From the NCBI RefSeq assembly GCF_964355755.1, contig NC_092676.1, positions 8,352,288 to 8,416,287 of the forward strand: 64,000 nucleotides of DNA, written 5' to 3'. The notes beneath the pieces were generated by a model. The model ran no database searches. It worked only from the letters and a program-made list of their open reading frames with translations, and was not told the origin of the DNA. The stretch's first letter is position 1, and every line of letters starts with the position of its first letter. Source of the stretch: Antedon mediterranea (lineage: Eukaryota > Echinodermata > Crinoidea > Comatulida > Antedonidae). Made by a program: the position numbers and the translations under genes. Below, one piece after another: positions 45,338 through 55,066 of the stretch.

Positions 45338-46007
45338 AGGTTTTGTATTCATTCAACCTAACTGACAATCAAGGGCCCCCCATGATGAGTTTTTTTAAAA
45401 AACCATATTTAATGAGGGTTATCCATCCAGCTATTGCTGATCATTTGGGACCCTCAGAGGTTCACAAGACAAACATATACACAAGATGCTCTACATAAAC
45501 AAAGTCTTATTACAAGTCTTTGGGAGTGGAGAATTTGGTCCTTAGAAAAAATTCTGACATGTGACAGAACTTGAACCCAGGACCCTTGGAGTGGTAGCCA
45601 AGCATTATAACCACTAAGCCTGAACTCCACTTCATGTTCTTATGATATCTGTCTGTCTGTGACAGTGGCTGTAGGTTTTGTATTCATTCAACCTAACTGA
45701 CAATCAAGGGCCCCCCATGATGAGTTTTTTTAAAAAACCATATTTAATGAGGGTTATCCATCCAGCTATTGCTGATCATTTGGGACCCTCAGAGGTTCAC
45801 AAGACAAACATATACACAAGATGCTCTACATAAACAAAGTCTTATTACAAGTCTTTGGGAGTGGAGAATTTGGTCCTTAGAAAAAATTCTGACATGTGAC
45901 AGAACTTGAACCCAGGACCCTTGGAGTGGTAGCCAAGCATTATAACCACTAAGCCTGAACTCCACTTCATGTTCTTATGATATCTGTCTGTCTGTGACAG
46001 TGGCTGT
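45338..46007. repeat. Tandem duplication of 335 bp, containing SINE family 2
   Basis: Units 45338-45672 and 45673-46007 appear identical. Each carries a minus-strand copy of the tRNA-derived SINE seen at 17297 (on the plus strand: CTTGAACCCAGGACCCTTGG and ACTCCACTTCATG). The second unit merges into unrelated sequence after 46007. Confidence 0.92.
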
Positions 46008-46763
46008 GTGTACACTAGTACATCGAGGTAACCCCTACTCGTCTCGAAAGATGTGCACATGAGCCTGATGTGTACACTAGACCAACGGTTTATATTAGAA
46101 GCGGCCTCATTCTACCTTGCCGATCAGTGTTATCCCACAATTATTATGCTTCTTGAACAAAAGTATATTACTTTTGTTTCTTGAAATTAAATGTTTAATT
46201 CTTTCAATGCAATTTTACTAAGTTTTCTCAACATAAATTCATTACAATTACATTAAATGATATAATGAAAATATTCTCACAACAAGAAATGATTATAGGC
46301 CTATATGCTATATTATAATTTATTGCACAATATTTAGTCAAAGGTAAAATGTTAATTCTAATATAAGAGTTATCGTAGTATGCTGTTCATAAATTTACAT
46401 ATAATAATATCTCTTTTAAAGTAATAATTAATATATCGCTAAGTAAGTACGAACTTGTCTTGAAAAAAAAACCACAGAGGGCGTCAAACAGCAGAAAGTA
46501 TACTCTGTAACAATCCGAAGGTCTTGCTTAACTTATTACTGTCGGATAAATTATTTTAACAACTATAAACTAAAGAGTTTATATTATAACCAATAAGTTA
46601 GGCCTACTGATATATAACACTGAACAAAACATAACGATGCATTAGAAGCCCTGTAAACAATTGACAAAAGTGCATGTTAAATTATTTGGATATGATCAGT
46701 TTATAAGTCGCTCTTGAATAGAATACAATTTATTTTTTTTACATTGTACATTAATTACAGTGC

Positions 46764-46771
46764 GCAGTATA

Positions 46772-46809
<38 letters not shown>

Positions 46810-46815
46810 TACATA
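46764..46815. repeat. (TA)n microsatellite
   Basis: Alternating TA/ATAC at the outer edge of the inverted repeat that follows. Confidence 0.85.
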
Positions 46816-46819
46816 TATA

Positions 46820-47245
46820 AACAAATCAGGCACAGAACATTAATTCTAAACCGCCCGGTGATATACTGAAATTTAATTAATTAATTTGAAACGATAAAGA
46901 TGAGGAAATCTGTGAGAATGAGAAAAAGTCGTACGGCGGAACAGCACTAGTCCTCAGCGTGCGTACAACTGAGGACTAGTGCTGTTCCGCCGTACCACGC
47001 TGAGAATGTTAAAGAGTCGCTATCCAATCGAGTTCGAACAATACCATGAAAGCCCCAGTGGTCTAATGGTTAGGACATCTGCATATCAAGCAGGCGGTCC
47101 GAGTTTGAGTCTCGGTTGGGGCGACTTTTTCTCATTCTCACAGATTTCCTCATCTTTATCGTTTCAAATTAATTAATTAAATTTCAGTATATCACCGGGC
47201 GGTTTAGAATTAATGTTCTGTGCCTGATTTGTTTATATATATAAA
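46820..47245. repeat. Composite inverted repeat with tRNA-like centre
   Basis: Left arm 46820-46935 (ACCGCCCGGTGATATACTG, AAAGATGAGGAAATCTGTG) is mirrored at 47124-47240. Inside, CGGCGGAACAGCACTAGTCC (about 46936-46960) faces its own complement (about 46970-46996), forming a second hairpin. A tRNA-like sequence follows at 47052-47123. Confidence 0.85.
47052..47123 (+). repeat. tRNA-like sequence 1, anticodon ATC
   Basis: Folds as a cloverleaf: acceptor GCCCCAG/TTGGGGC, D arm GTC...GAC, anticodon arm TCTGC-ATATCAA-GCAGG. The anticodon would be ATC (Asp codon GAT), which is not the normal eukaryotic GTC. The T-loop has TTTGAGTC instead of TTCGAGTC. Part of a duplicated repeat, so more likely a SINE head than a tRNA gene. 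Confidence 0.55.
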
Positions 47246-47320
47246 AGTATCTCTTCTGAGATCCCGCCTCGTGAATAAAAATACTGTAAGATGAGGGCGT
47301 ATCAATTTGATCTCTGGTGC

Positions 47321-47535
47321 GCGTGCGTACAACTGAGGACTAGCGCTGTTCCGCCGTACCACGCCGAGAATGTTAAAGAGTCGCTATCCAATCGAGTTCG
47401 AACAATACCATGAAAGCCCCAGTGGTCTAATGGTTAGGACATCTGCATATCAAGCAGGCGGTCCGAGTTCGAGTCTCGGTTGGGGCGACTTTTTCTCATT
47501 CTCACAGATTTCCTCATCTTTATCGTTTCAAATTA
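47321..47535 (+). repeat. Second copy of the tRNA-like composite unit
   Basis: Repeats 46958-47165 almost exactly, from GCGTGCGTACAACTGAGGAC to CTCATCTTTATCGTTTCAAA. Confidence 0.9.
47416..47487 (+). repeat. tRNA-like sequence 2, anticodon ATC
   Basis: Same cloverleaf as at 47052, but with a canonical T-loop (GTTCGAGTC). Promoter boxes look functional; same atypical anticodon. Confidence 0.55.
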
Positions 47536-47608
47536 TATACATATTATATATGTATGTACTCAGGTTGAAATTTTCAGACCGTTTTTATTTATATATGTAT
47601 GTATATAT

Positions 47609-47710
47609 ATAAATCCAAAGGCAAATTACTGAAAAAATGACAATGCTGTGGGTATCAGTGGCTGGATCTCAATGGAGATACAAAAATAAAAAGCGAAAAG
47701 CTAAATTGTA
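47609..47710 (+). repeat. Penelope-like tail fragment
   Basis: A stretch from AAATCCAAAGGCAAATTACT to AAGCGAAAAGCTAAAT is shared nearly identically with 54631-54727, where it continues into a hammerhead-bearing sequence. Here it ends at a (TA)n tract instead. Confidence 0.65.
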
Positions 47711-48455
47711 TGTATATATATATATATGTTCATTAAGCGATCATTCCACCAAGTCATTTATTTCTTGTTCTGAAAAATATTGCGATTTCATAGCGAACAC
47801 GCATAACGTATTCATTTATCAACATGACATGCTGCAATTGTATCGACGAGGAAAATCAAGCAAAGTTAGCCACGTACGTCAGATCCTGGGACATTGGACA
47901 TGGTCGGCTCATAGCGATTTCTACACTATTTTTGCTGGGTGAATTCGCTTAACATGTTGATTTCTGGTGGATAATGTCTTGTTCTTCGGTATAAGAAAAT
48001 AGATGTATTAACTGCATTAAAAATCTAAAGGAAGAAGAAGTACACTTTGTTATTGATGTTAGAAGTTAGACTAAAACTATAATACTCTGGCCTAAAATTC
48101 GTTCGCTTTTTCAGTTTTTATTCTAAACTTGAGTGTGACGACGGTAGGATCTATTCAACTATACGATGAATACTTAATTCATGACACGGCTGCGGAGTTC
48201 TATTGTTAGTAAGCTTGTTGGTATAATCATAGTGAAGCATATTGTCCATTGGTTCAAGTTTTAATAAAATCTAGAGAACACTTTGTCGTATTTTTTTTCA
48301 TTTAATATATTCGTCTCATTCAAGCATTCGTCTCATTCAAATACATATACAGTAATACAAAGAAAAACAAAGAGACATGGAATCCAAAAAGTGAACTTAA
48401 TCAACTATTAAGTGGACTACATTTATCTACTTATCAATCAAAAGATCTATCCACT

Positions 48456-48611
48456 AAGGCTCTGTCTGCACTATAAAACTTTATGTGACAAAAAATGCGA
48501 TGTACCCATGGACATGTTGATGTCATATCACTATTGTAGGCATATCACTACCATATTTGGGCACATCACACTTTTTTTGTCAAACTGGTTTGATAGTGAG
48601 ACAGAGCTTAA
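48456..48611. repeat. MITE family A copy
   Basis: AAGGCTCTGTCTGCACTATA and TTTGATAGTGAGACAGAGC ends. Lies about 65 bp beyond the stop of the micro-exon gene candidate and could be in its 3' UTR. Confidence 0.8.
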
Positions 48612-48675
48612 GATTCCTTCCAATATACAATTACATAATGTATTACCTTAAATTGTAAGGTTATTTGTGAAATTG

Positions 48676-51600
48676 CTATTGTTCTCGTCCGGTCATTGCC
48701 CTTTTTACTGCACTCCTTAGTCGCATTCTAAGACCCTACAAGATAAAGAAAGTTCATTAAAAAGAATCATGTATTGAAACATATTATTTAAAGATATATT
48801 ATCCCCCTAAAAAAATCATTTTTTAAACATTTTTTGTTGAATATATCAAATAATAACACTTTGACCAAAAACTTATTTTCCTGAAAATCAGAAAATGGTT
48901 TTTGCTTACAATTAACCGTTTCTTTTGATTTTTTTAAAGCTCACTATGTCGGTCGGATAGTCGGTCGGTCGGTAAACACTAACTCAAATTTGAGCACGCG
49001 ACTGCAGCTATGTATTATGGCCTTGTTAAGTGAAATAATTATTTTTGTTGATTTTTTTGTTTACAGAAGTGAATAACTTTTTTATAACGGAAAAGCCTAT
49101 TCCAATTCTGATTTTATCAATCTTTATTTTTCATGTTTTTGGGGGACAATACATCTTTAAAACTACTGCAAAACAAATATCAATATTATAGGCCTCCAGG
49201 CTAAGGGCTAAACAATACTCACCCTTGATCTTTCACGACGTGGCATGGTGCGTGATCCCTGTGTAGTAATAAACAAATCGTAAATATTTTGTCATTGTTG
49301 ATCTTAAAATATCATATCGAACAATAACAGAAATTAATGATATACTTGTGAAAACATTTTCCCTCTGGTTTCGATTAGTATAATGATATGTAGGCCTACT
49401 TTATTGATTGTTAACCAGTATAAATTTAAGTTGACGAAACTGTCTTAAAACGTATGTTAAATTTTATTATCAGGAAAGAGTGAAATTGGTTTTATTCTTC
49501 CCTGGGTTTACAATCATTGAACTACATATCAAAACCACCACACTTATTTCGTTTGTACATATTACCGATATAGGGCACCCATGCATCATTTTCAATACGA
49601 TATATTATTTTTAAAATAGTAATAGTCTTAGTTGAATGGTCTTTAATTAGAGACATTGTTTATCACACTAAGAGCGAGAGACTGACACAAATAACAAATC
49701 TCCGATTGTTTTGAGTTTTTTTGAAAATATTATATACCTCGCAATCCTGTTTGAATGCATGAAAAATAAACAATACGATATTTTAAAAAATGCCTTGAAC
49801 ATAAATAGTTATACAAAATGACATGATGACGACGCATGGTGATTGTGTACTAAAAATAAAAGTATTAATGAAACCAAATACAATCACAGCTTCAAGAGTG
49901 AACAGAAAACATTTTTGCAAACACACTCAATCAAGATTCGACTTTTTTTTCTTAAACATTGGCGAATTACATTTTTATGCAAAGGCGGAAATCATGAATA
50001 TGCATGAATTAATTTATGCATATATTAAGACAAGACACAGATAACAAAACGTTGCAAGAAATAATAGAGGAACAAACCTATGGAACGCCTCCTCTGCTTT
50101 CAGTAAATGTGAACTGAAAGCGTTTCATACCAACCAGGCTGTTCAGTAAAGCGTGGTTCCCACTAGCGACGCAACACAAGGACGTAACGCAACGCAAGTG
50201 AATTGACCAATCACAAGCGATGGCTTATTCGCTTGTGATTGCTAACTGTCTATAACTTCGCTTGTCATTGGTTAAAACGCTTGCGTTGCGTTTACGTCCT
50301 TGCGTTACGTTCTAGTGGGAACCAAGCTTAAGTAACATTCTGGTTTGATTCTTCATTTAACAATCATTCGCAAAGCTATCATATTTGTCGAAATAGCAAA
50401 AAATTAATTTTATTATTCTTCTCCGACATTGTTGTATGGAGAATTCCTTCCCCCAATGTTTTATGTGTTTTCAAATACTTATGTCCAATGTGTGTAAGCA
50501 TTGTTGGTTTTAGACCGGGGATAAAGCTTGGTTCCCACTAGAGACGCAACACAAGGACGTATAACGCAACGTAAGTGAGTTGACCAATCACAAGCGATGG
50601 ATTATTCGAACTGTCGCTTGTCTTTGGTCCCGTTGCGTTTACGTCCTTGCGTTGTGTCCTAGTGGGAACCAAGCTTTATCTCCAGACTTCCCCCTGTAGG
50701 CCTACTGTACATTACACACGAATTGTATTAAGAAATTCTAATAAAATGTTCTTATGAAATGTATACGAAAGCACATCACATAGATAGGCTACTATACCAT
50801 TAAGCTCTGTCTACACTATCAAACTAGTTTGACAAAAAAGGTGTGATATGTCCAAATATGGTAGTGATATGACATCATCATGTCCATATATGGACACATC
50901 ACACTTTTCTGAATAGAGGTTGACTGTAACTTTGATTTGAAAAACAAACAGAAAGTTACAACAAGGGATTAATTATACATTAATGGTAAATATGGCATTT
51001 CTAATACACATTTCACACAATTTTAAGATTGTAAGAATTATAGTTATATTGGTCCGGCTGAGCAATGTTTAACGAGTGGTCTTTAATTAGAGGGAGATCT
51101 GTATTATGGACAAATTAAAATAAATTATCTTACTTACCCTTGGGTGTAGCTATTAAAAAATGGAAATAAATAAATTGTATTAAAAATGTAGATGTACTAT
51201 AAATTATGGTTTATGATAATTGTTAATAACTACTGTGGGGTATCGATACGTTAGGGGTTGAGTAATTGGTCAGTTACAGTAAAAATTACGTCACAGTAGG
51301 TCAAACAGCTGACCAATTACTATAGTTGAGTTGGTATACAAAGATATATGCATATATATATATATATAAACACAACATGCAAAGAACATTATATATATAT
51401 GAATATGCATAATGTATGCAATGATAATGATAATCATTATGATATGATATTTGTGAGAATAGTGATGATTTAATAATTAATTCAATACTTACTCGACACG
51501 CCTGATAAGTTGAAATAAACAAAATCAAAATACATTGTATTAGAATATAATTTGTTAATACATGAATACAATACAAACTCAATTGTTTAAAGATACGTGT

Positions 51601-53996
51601 ATGAACCAAAACAAAATATTATTACACAAACTGTGTTTATTTTAAGGTATAAACTAATCAACTTACCACCTGATAATTAGTAGAATATGCATGGAAAAAA
51701 CAAGAAAAAAGGAGTTAATTATGAAGTTAATTATTTAACATAATAAAAGCATATCTATTTTTTTGCAAATGATTTTTTTTAATCGATTAAGAATTGTGAA
51801 GTAAATAAACTTACCCCACGTCCCTGTAGATGCCAATGAAGCAAGATTAAATATCAAAGAAAAAAGATTAAGTTTGTATTTGTGTTTTTCTAAATTTATT
51901 ATAATCTAATTAGTATTCTAATTAGTATCCTATGATAAGAAAACTAGAGATATATTATTATAAAACTAGATGGGCAACTCCAACCCAATCACAATCTACT
52001 TATATGTTTACAGTAAAGAAACCGTATCAAATTTTTACAATTTTGCAATTTTACATTCCTTACGCTCTGTTTACACCATCAAACTAGTTTGACATAAAAG
52101 TGTGATGTGCCCAAATGTGGTAGTGATATGTCGAAATATGGTAGTGATATGACACATCACATTTTGTAACATAAAGTTTGATATTGTAGACAGAGCTTAC
52201 ACGTGACAGTTAGAATACACGACATCACTAATACTAAACGCTTGCTCGTAAATAGATGGACACAGAAGAAAAAATAAAATGAGGTCAGACTGATATGTCG
52301 ACATGTGACATGTCAGTACACATAGAAAGGTCAACAGTATAAGTACATTTTAATCTAGGTTTATCAATTCAGGAGAATAGGACAACGTGAAATAAACACT
52401 ATAATACTGTACACTCAAAACATGAAAACATTCAGAATTTACATGACAGAATTAGATCAAAGTAATACGGTTTTACGAGAGTCAACATTTCCAAAATGAA
52501 AAAAAACAATCATAACGTATATACAAATCAGTTTTAACATTTAAAAAAATAAACCACCATTGGCCATATTGTAGGAAAATATCTATGAGAAAGTCTGTTT
52601 TCATTCGATTTTGTAAAAATGAACCGTTTACAGTTACTTTTAACGCGAACACAAAATATACCATGTAAACACTTTTTAAATGTTTTAATAAAAAATGTAA
52701 TTGAATTTGTGTAGTGCGTGAGCTTCGTCCTAGCTCAAGTATGTCGCACATATATTTACAAAAAAATTATTATCCGAGAAGAATAAATGGAAGCATTTGT
52801 TGTTATCTGCCTGTGCGCCCTCTATCAATGACAGAAATACAACTTGAGATTACCGAAAGTATAAGATAACATAAAGTAGTACTGAATCATTCCTTTAAAC
52901 CTGGAATTTTTGATTTACATTTGAGTTGTTTTCTCAAAGGTCAGAAAACAACAAATTGCAAGTATTTTTCAACTGAGTAAAAGGACAATTGTAGAATTAT
53001 CGACCGATAAACATGTAAACGGCACGATTTCGAGTCAAGTGATCTAAAATGCTATGAACTCCTCATGTTTGCAGCTTGCCCTACTTTTTAGCTTCTTCTT
53101 CGTCAACATGATAAATGTAATCAATTAAATCAGCGATGTTTCTTGCTGAGAACAAATTGCACATTTGAAAAGTGTTGACCCTCAGCAGAAATACAAAACA
53201 TGTTTTTGCAACATTCATGTCTGTACTGTCTATAATACTACTATTGTTGTTGTTTATTTGAAAAATCGGGTACTTTATTCGTGAAAGTATATTTTATAAA
53301 GAGCGCGCCATTTCTAGCAGTGCTTACTCCGTTAAAAGAATATGATTAAAAGACGTATTTATACCAGGACGATAAACAATTCAATATACATTTCGTACAT
53401 AAAAAAAAATTCAATTGTATCCTAATATTCTTCATTCGTTTTAAAAGAGCGCTTATGAAAATTTTACACGAAGTTAACGTTTCCACACATATTAAACTAT
53501 AATGAATATCGATACAGTATAGACCTTTTTAAGAGGACACCTTCGATCATAGAGTTGTTACCTGAATTGGGATTGACTGTATTAATACATTTCCATGTTT
53601 TCCTTTTCGGGAAAGTCTCCCCTTAATAAGGGTGTTCCAAAAGGAGGGATTCTATTGTACTGTACGATAATATTCTTAAAATTAACTATTTTTAGAATTT
53701 ATTTAAAGAAACTATGGTTTTGGCGATTAATATTTCGCAAGCAAACACTGTCGAAATAACGATAAATACAATATTTAGCCCACAGGCTGACCACATGCAG
53801 ACATCGATGACGGTTAATGACGACGGAGGCTGTGGCGTGTTTACTTAAACGGACTGGGCTTACAATTCTAATTAAATATTAAAGATGTATTTGAAATGAC
53901 CATCAAGCATACAATGAAATTTGTTGATATACTTACGATATTCTTTGTTCCGCAAGAGGCAAAAGAAAATAAAGTAAATAAGAAAGTCACAGCCAT
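48676..53996 (-). CDS. Candidate gene built from in-phase micro-exons
   Basis: Family unknown. Exons in order: 53937-53996 (ATG; MAVTFLFTLFSFASCGTKNI, signal-peptide-like), 51815-51823 (9 nt), 51667-51669 (3 nt), 51493-51501 (9 nt), 51138-51149 (12 nt), 49738-49746 (9 nt, weak donor GTATAT), 49223-49258 (36 nt), 48676-48735 (57 nt plus TAG). All lengths are multiples of 3 and all junctions phase 0. Five donors are GTAAGT and one is GTGAGT, each with CAG or TAG just before the exon. The basic C-terminal part reads GSRTMPRRERSR then GLRMRLRSAVKRAMTGREQ. Caveats: the exon chain is also open in a second phase. The first exon's hydrophobic run could instead be a polypyrimidine tract before a 6-nt exon (53937-53942). 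Tiny exons can also arise by chance. Confidence 0.35.
48788..49160. repeat. MITE family C copy with internal insert
   Basis: TTTAAAGATATATTATCCCC and GGGGGACAATACATCTTTAA ends. The centre carries extra GTCGGTCGG repeats (about 48955-48975). It lies in the intron between the last two micro-exon candidates. Confidence 0.75.
50149..50331. repeat. MITE family B, longest copy
   Basis: GCGTGGTTCCCACTAGCGAC and TCTAGTGGGAACCAAGCTTA ends; long complementary arms and two AAGCGA-type centres. Confidence 0.85.
50524..50678. repeat. MITE family B copy
   Basis: AAGCTTGGTTCCCACTAGAG and TCCTAGTGGGAACCAAGCTT ends; arms almost perfectly complementary. Confidence 0.88.
50801..50909. repeat. MITE family A, right end lost
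   Basis: TAAGCTCTGTCTACACTATC left end; interior stops after GGACACATCACACTTTTCTG. Confidence 0.75.
52061..52200. repeat. MITE family A copy
   Basis: TACGCTCTGTTTACACCATC and TTTGATATTGTAGACAGAGC ends. Confidence 0.8.
53081..53145 (-). CDS. Candidate terminal coding exon
   Basis: After a strong acceptor (TTTGTTCTCAG), the minus strand reads RNIADLIDYIYHVDEEEAKK and then TAG. Composition is protein-like and acidic. It needs a phase-1 donor upstream. The exons at 53937 and 57850 both end in phase 0, so it does not join them. Family not recognised; may be chance. Confidence 0.3.
53516..53663. repeat. MITE family F, copy 2
   Basis: TATAGACCTTTTTAAGAGGA at the left; GGGTGTTCCAAAAGGAGGGA and TTCTATTGTA at the right. 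Shares GGGAAAGTCTCCCC-like interior with the fragment at 14098. Confidence 0.6.
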
Positions 53997-54492
53997 TAGT
54001 AATAATATCGTGGTTGTATTATATTTCTATCAATTGTCTACGTATCTCGCGTCAGTAAAATACCAATAATATTAGTTCATTTCAGTTTGTCATTCTTGGC
54101 CACATAAGACAGGGCTGGCGACAAACTCAATCGATATCAACTGTGTGACTGGACACAACACAATTACCTGTAAATTATCAACACAGTCACTGATATCAGT
54201 TGTTCTGCAATTGATGTGTTTTACCTAGAAAAAGTGGCAATTAATACTGTGTATTTTAGGAGGCTCTAATCGTTGTTGTTCCTGTTTTACTGTACTATGA
54301 TTAGTAGAGCAGTACAAATGATAATCCTACCCATAGAATATAGAAAATTACTTCGATAAAGCCCTTGGTAATATGGTTGTTGTTGAGGAAGCTACGGATT
54401 ATTAAATGCATGTAGTTTTCTTATGCTGGCCTAAAGTTGGCATATGATTATTAGTGTTATTCATTCATTCATTCATGTTTTATTTCGGAAAA

Positions 54493-54603
54493 AAATTTTT
54501 TTCTCATTCTCACAGATTTCCTCATCTTTATCGTTTCAAATTAATTAATTAAATTTCAGTATATCACCGGGCGGTTTAGAATTAATGTTCATTGCCTGAT
54601 GTG

Positions 54604-54636
<33 letters not shown>

Positions 54637-54815
54637 CCAAAGGCAAATTACTGAAAAAATGACAATGCTGTGGGTATCAGTGGCTGGATCTCAATGGAGA
54701 TACAAAAATAAAAAGCGAAAAGCTAAATCAAAACGATAAAGTAAACAGCCAGAAAAGTTAGCAGAGCTTTCGGGCAACACTAGCCCTTCATCAGTGCAAG
54801 TGAAGGAATAAAAAA
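54493..54815 (-). mobile_element. Penelope-like element fragment
   Basis: Composite of three blocks also seen apart elsewhere: 54500-54600 matches the inverted-repeat arm at 47124-47240; a (TA)n tract; and 54631-54727 matches 47609-47710. The last block continues into AAAGTAAACAGCCAGAAAAG and a hammerhead core (54765-54800), which is characteristic of Penelope-like element terminal repeats. No reverse transcriptase or GIY-YIG domain is present. Confidence 0.6.
54765..54800 (-). ncRNA. Hammerhead ribozyme core
   Basis: The minus strand reads CTGATGA, a stem II GGGC/GCCC with loop TAGTGTT, then GAAA: the conserved hammerhead core. Stem III and the cleavage site are not clear in the s flanking sequence (AGCTCTGCT is the best short stem), so activity is uncertain. 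Such motifs are known from the terminal repeats of Penelope-like elements. Confidence 0.6.
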
Positions 54816-54980
54816 AACCTACGCCACATAGTCACATGGTTAGAACAATAGCTTCATCCATCTACTATGTAGATTGGATGAAGGAAAAGAAAATTCATGA
54901 ATACATTACCATATATATATTATTACCAATCGTTACTTTTGTGCTAAACCATTAAGTATATAACGTTATTTTGTCTCTGT

Positions 54981-55066
54981 AAGCCTGGTTCCCATTAGAG
55001 ATGCAACGCAAGGACGTAGACTCAACGCAACACCCCGCAACGTTATACTAGTAGGAACCAGGCTTT
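54981..55066. repeat. MITE family B, internally deleted
   Basis: AAGCCTGGTTCCCATTAGAG and CTAGTAGGAACCAGGCTT ends with a short centre. Confidence 0.75.

Noticed and set aside
47731-47942. Open frame following the Penelope-like tail fragment
   Set aside because: Part of the frame is repeat sequence, no domain recognised, no splice context.
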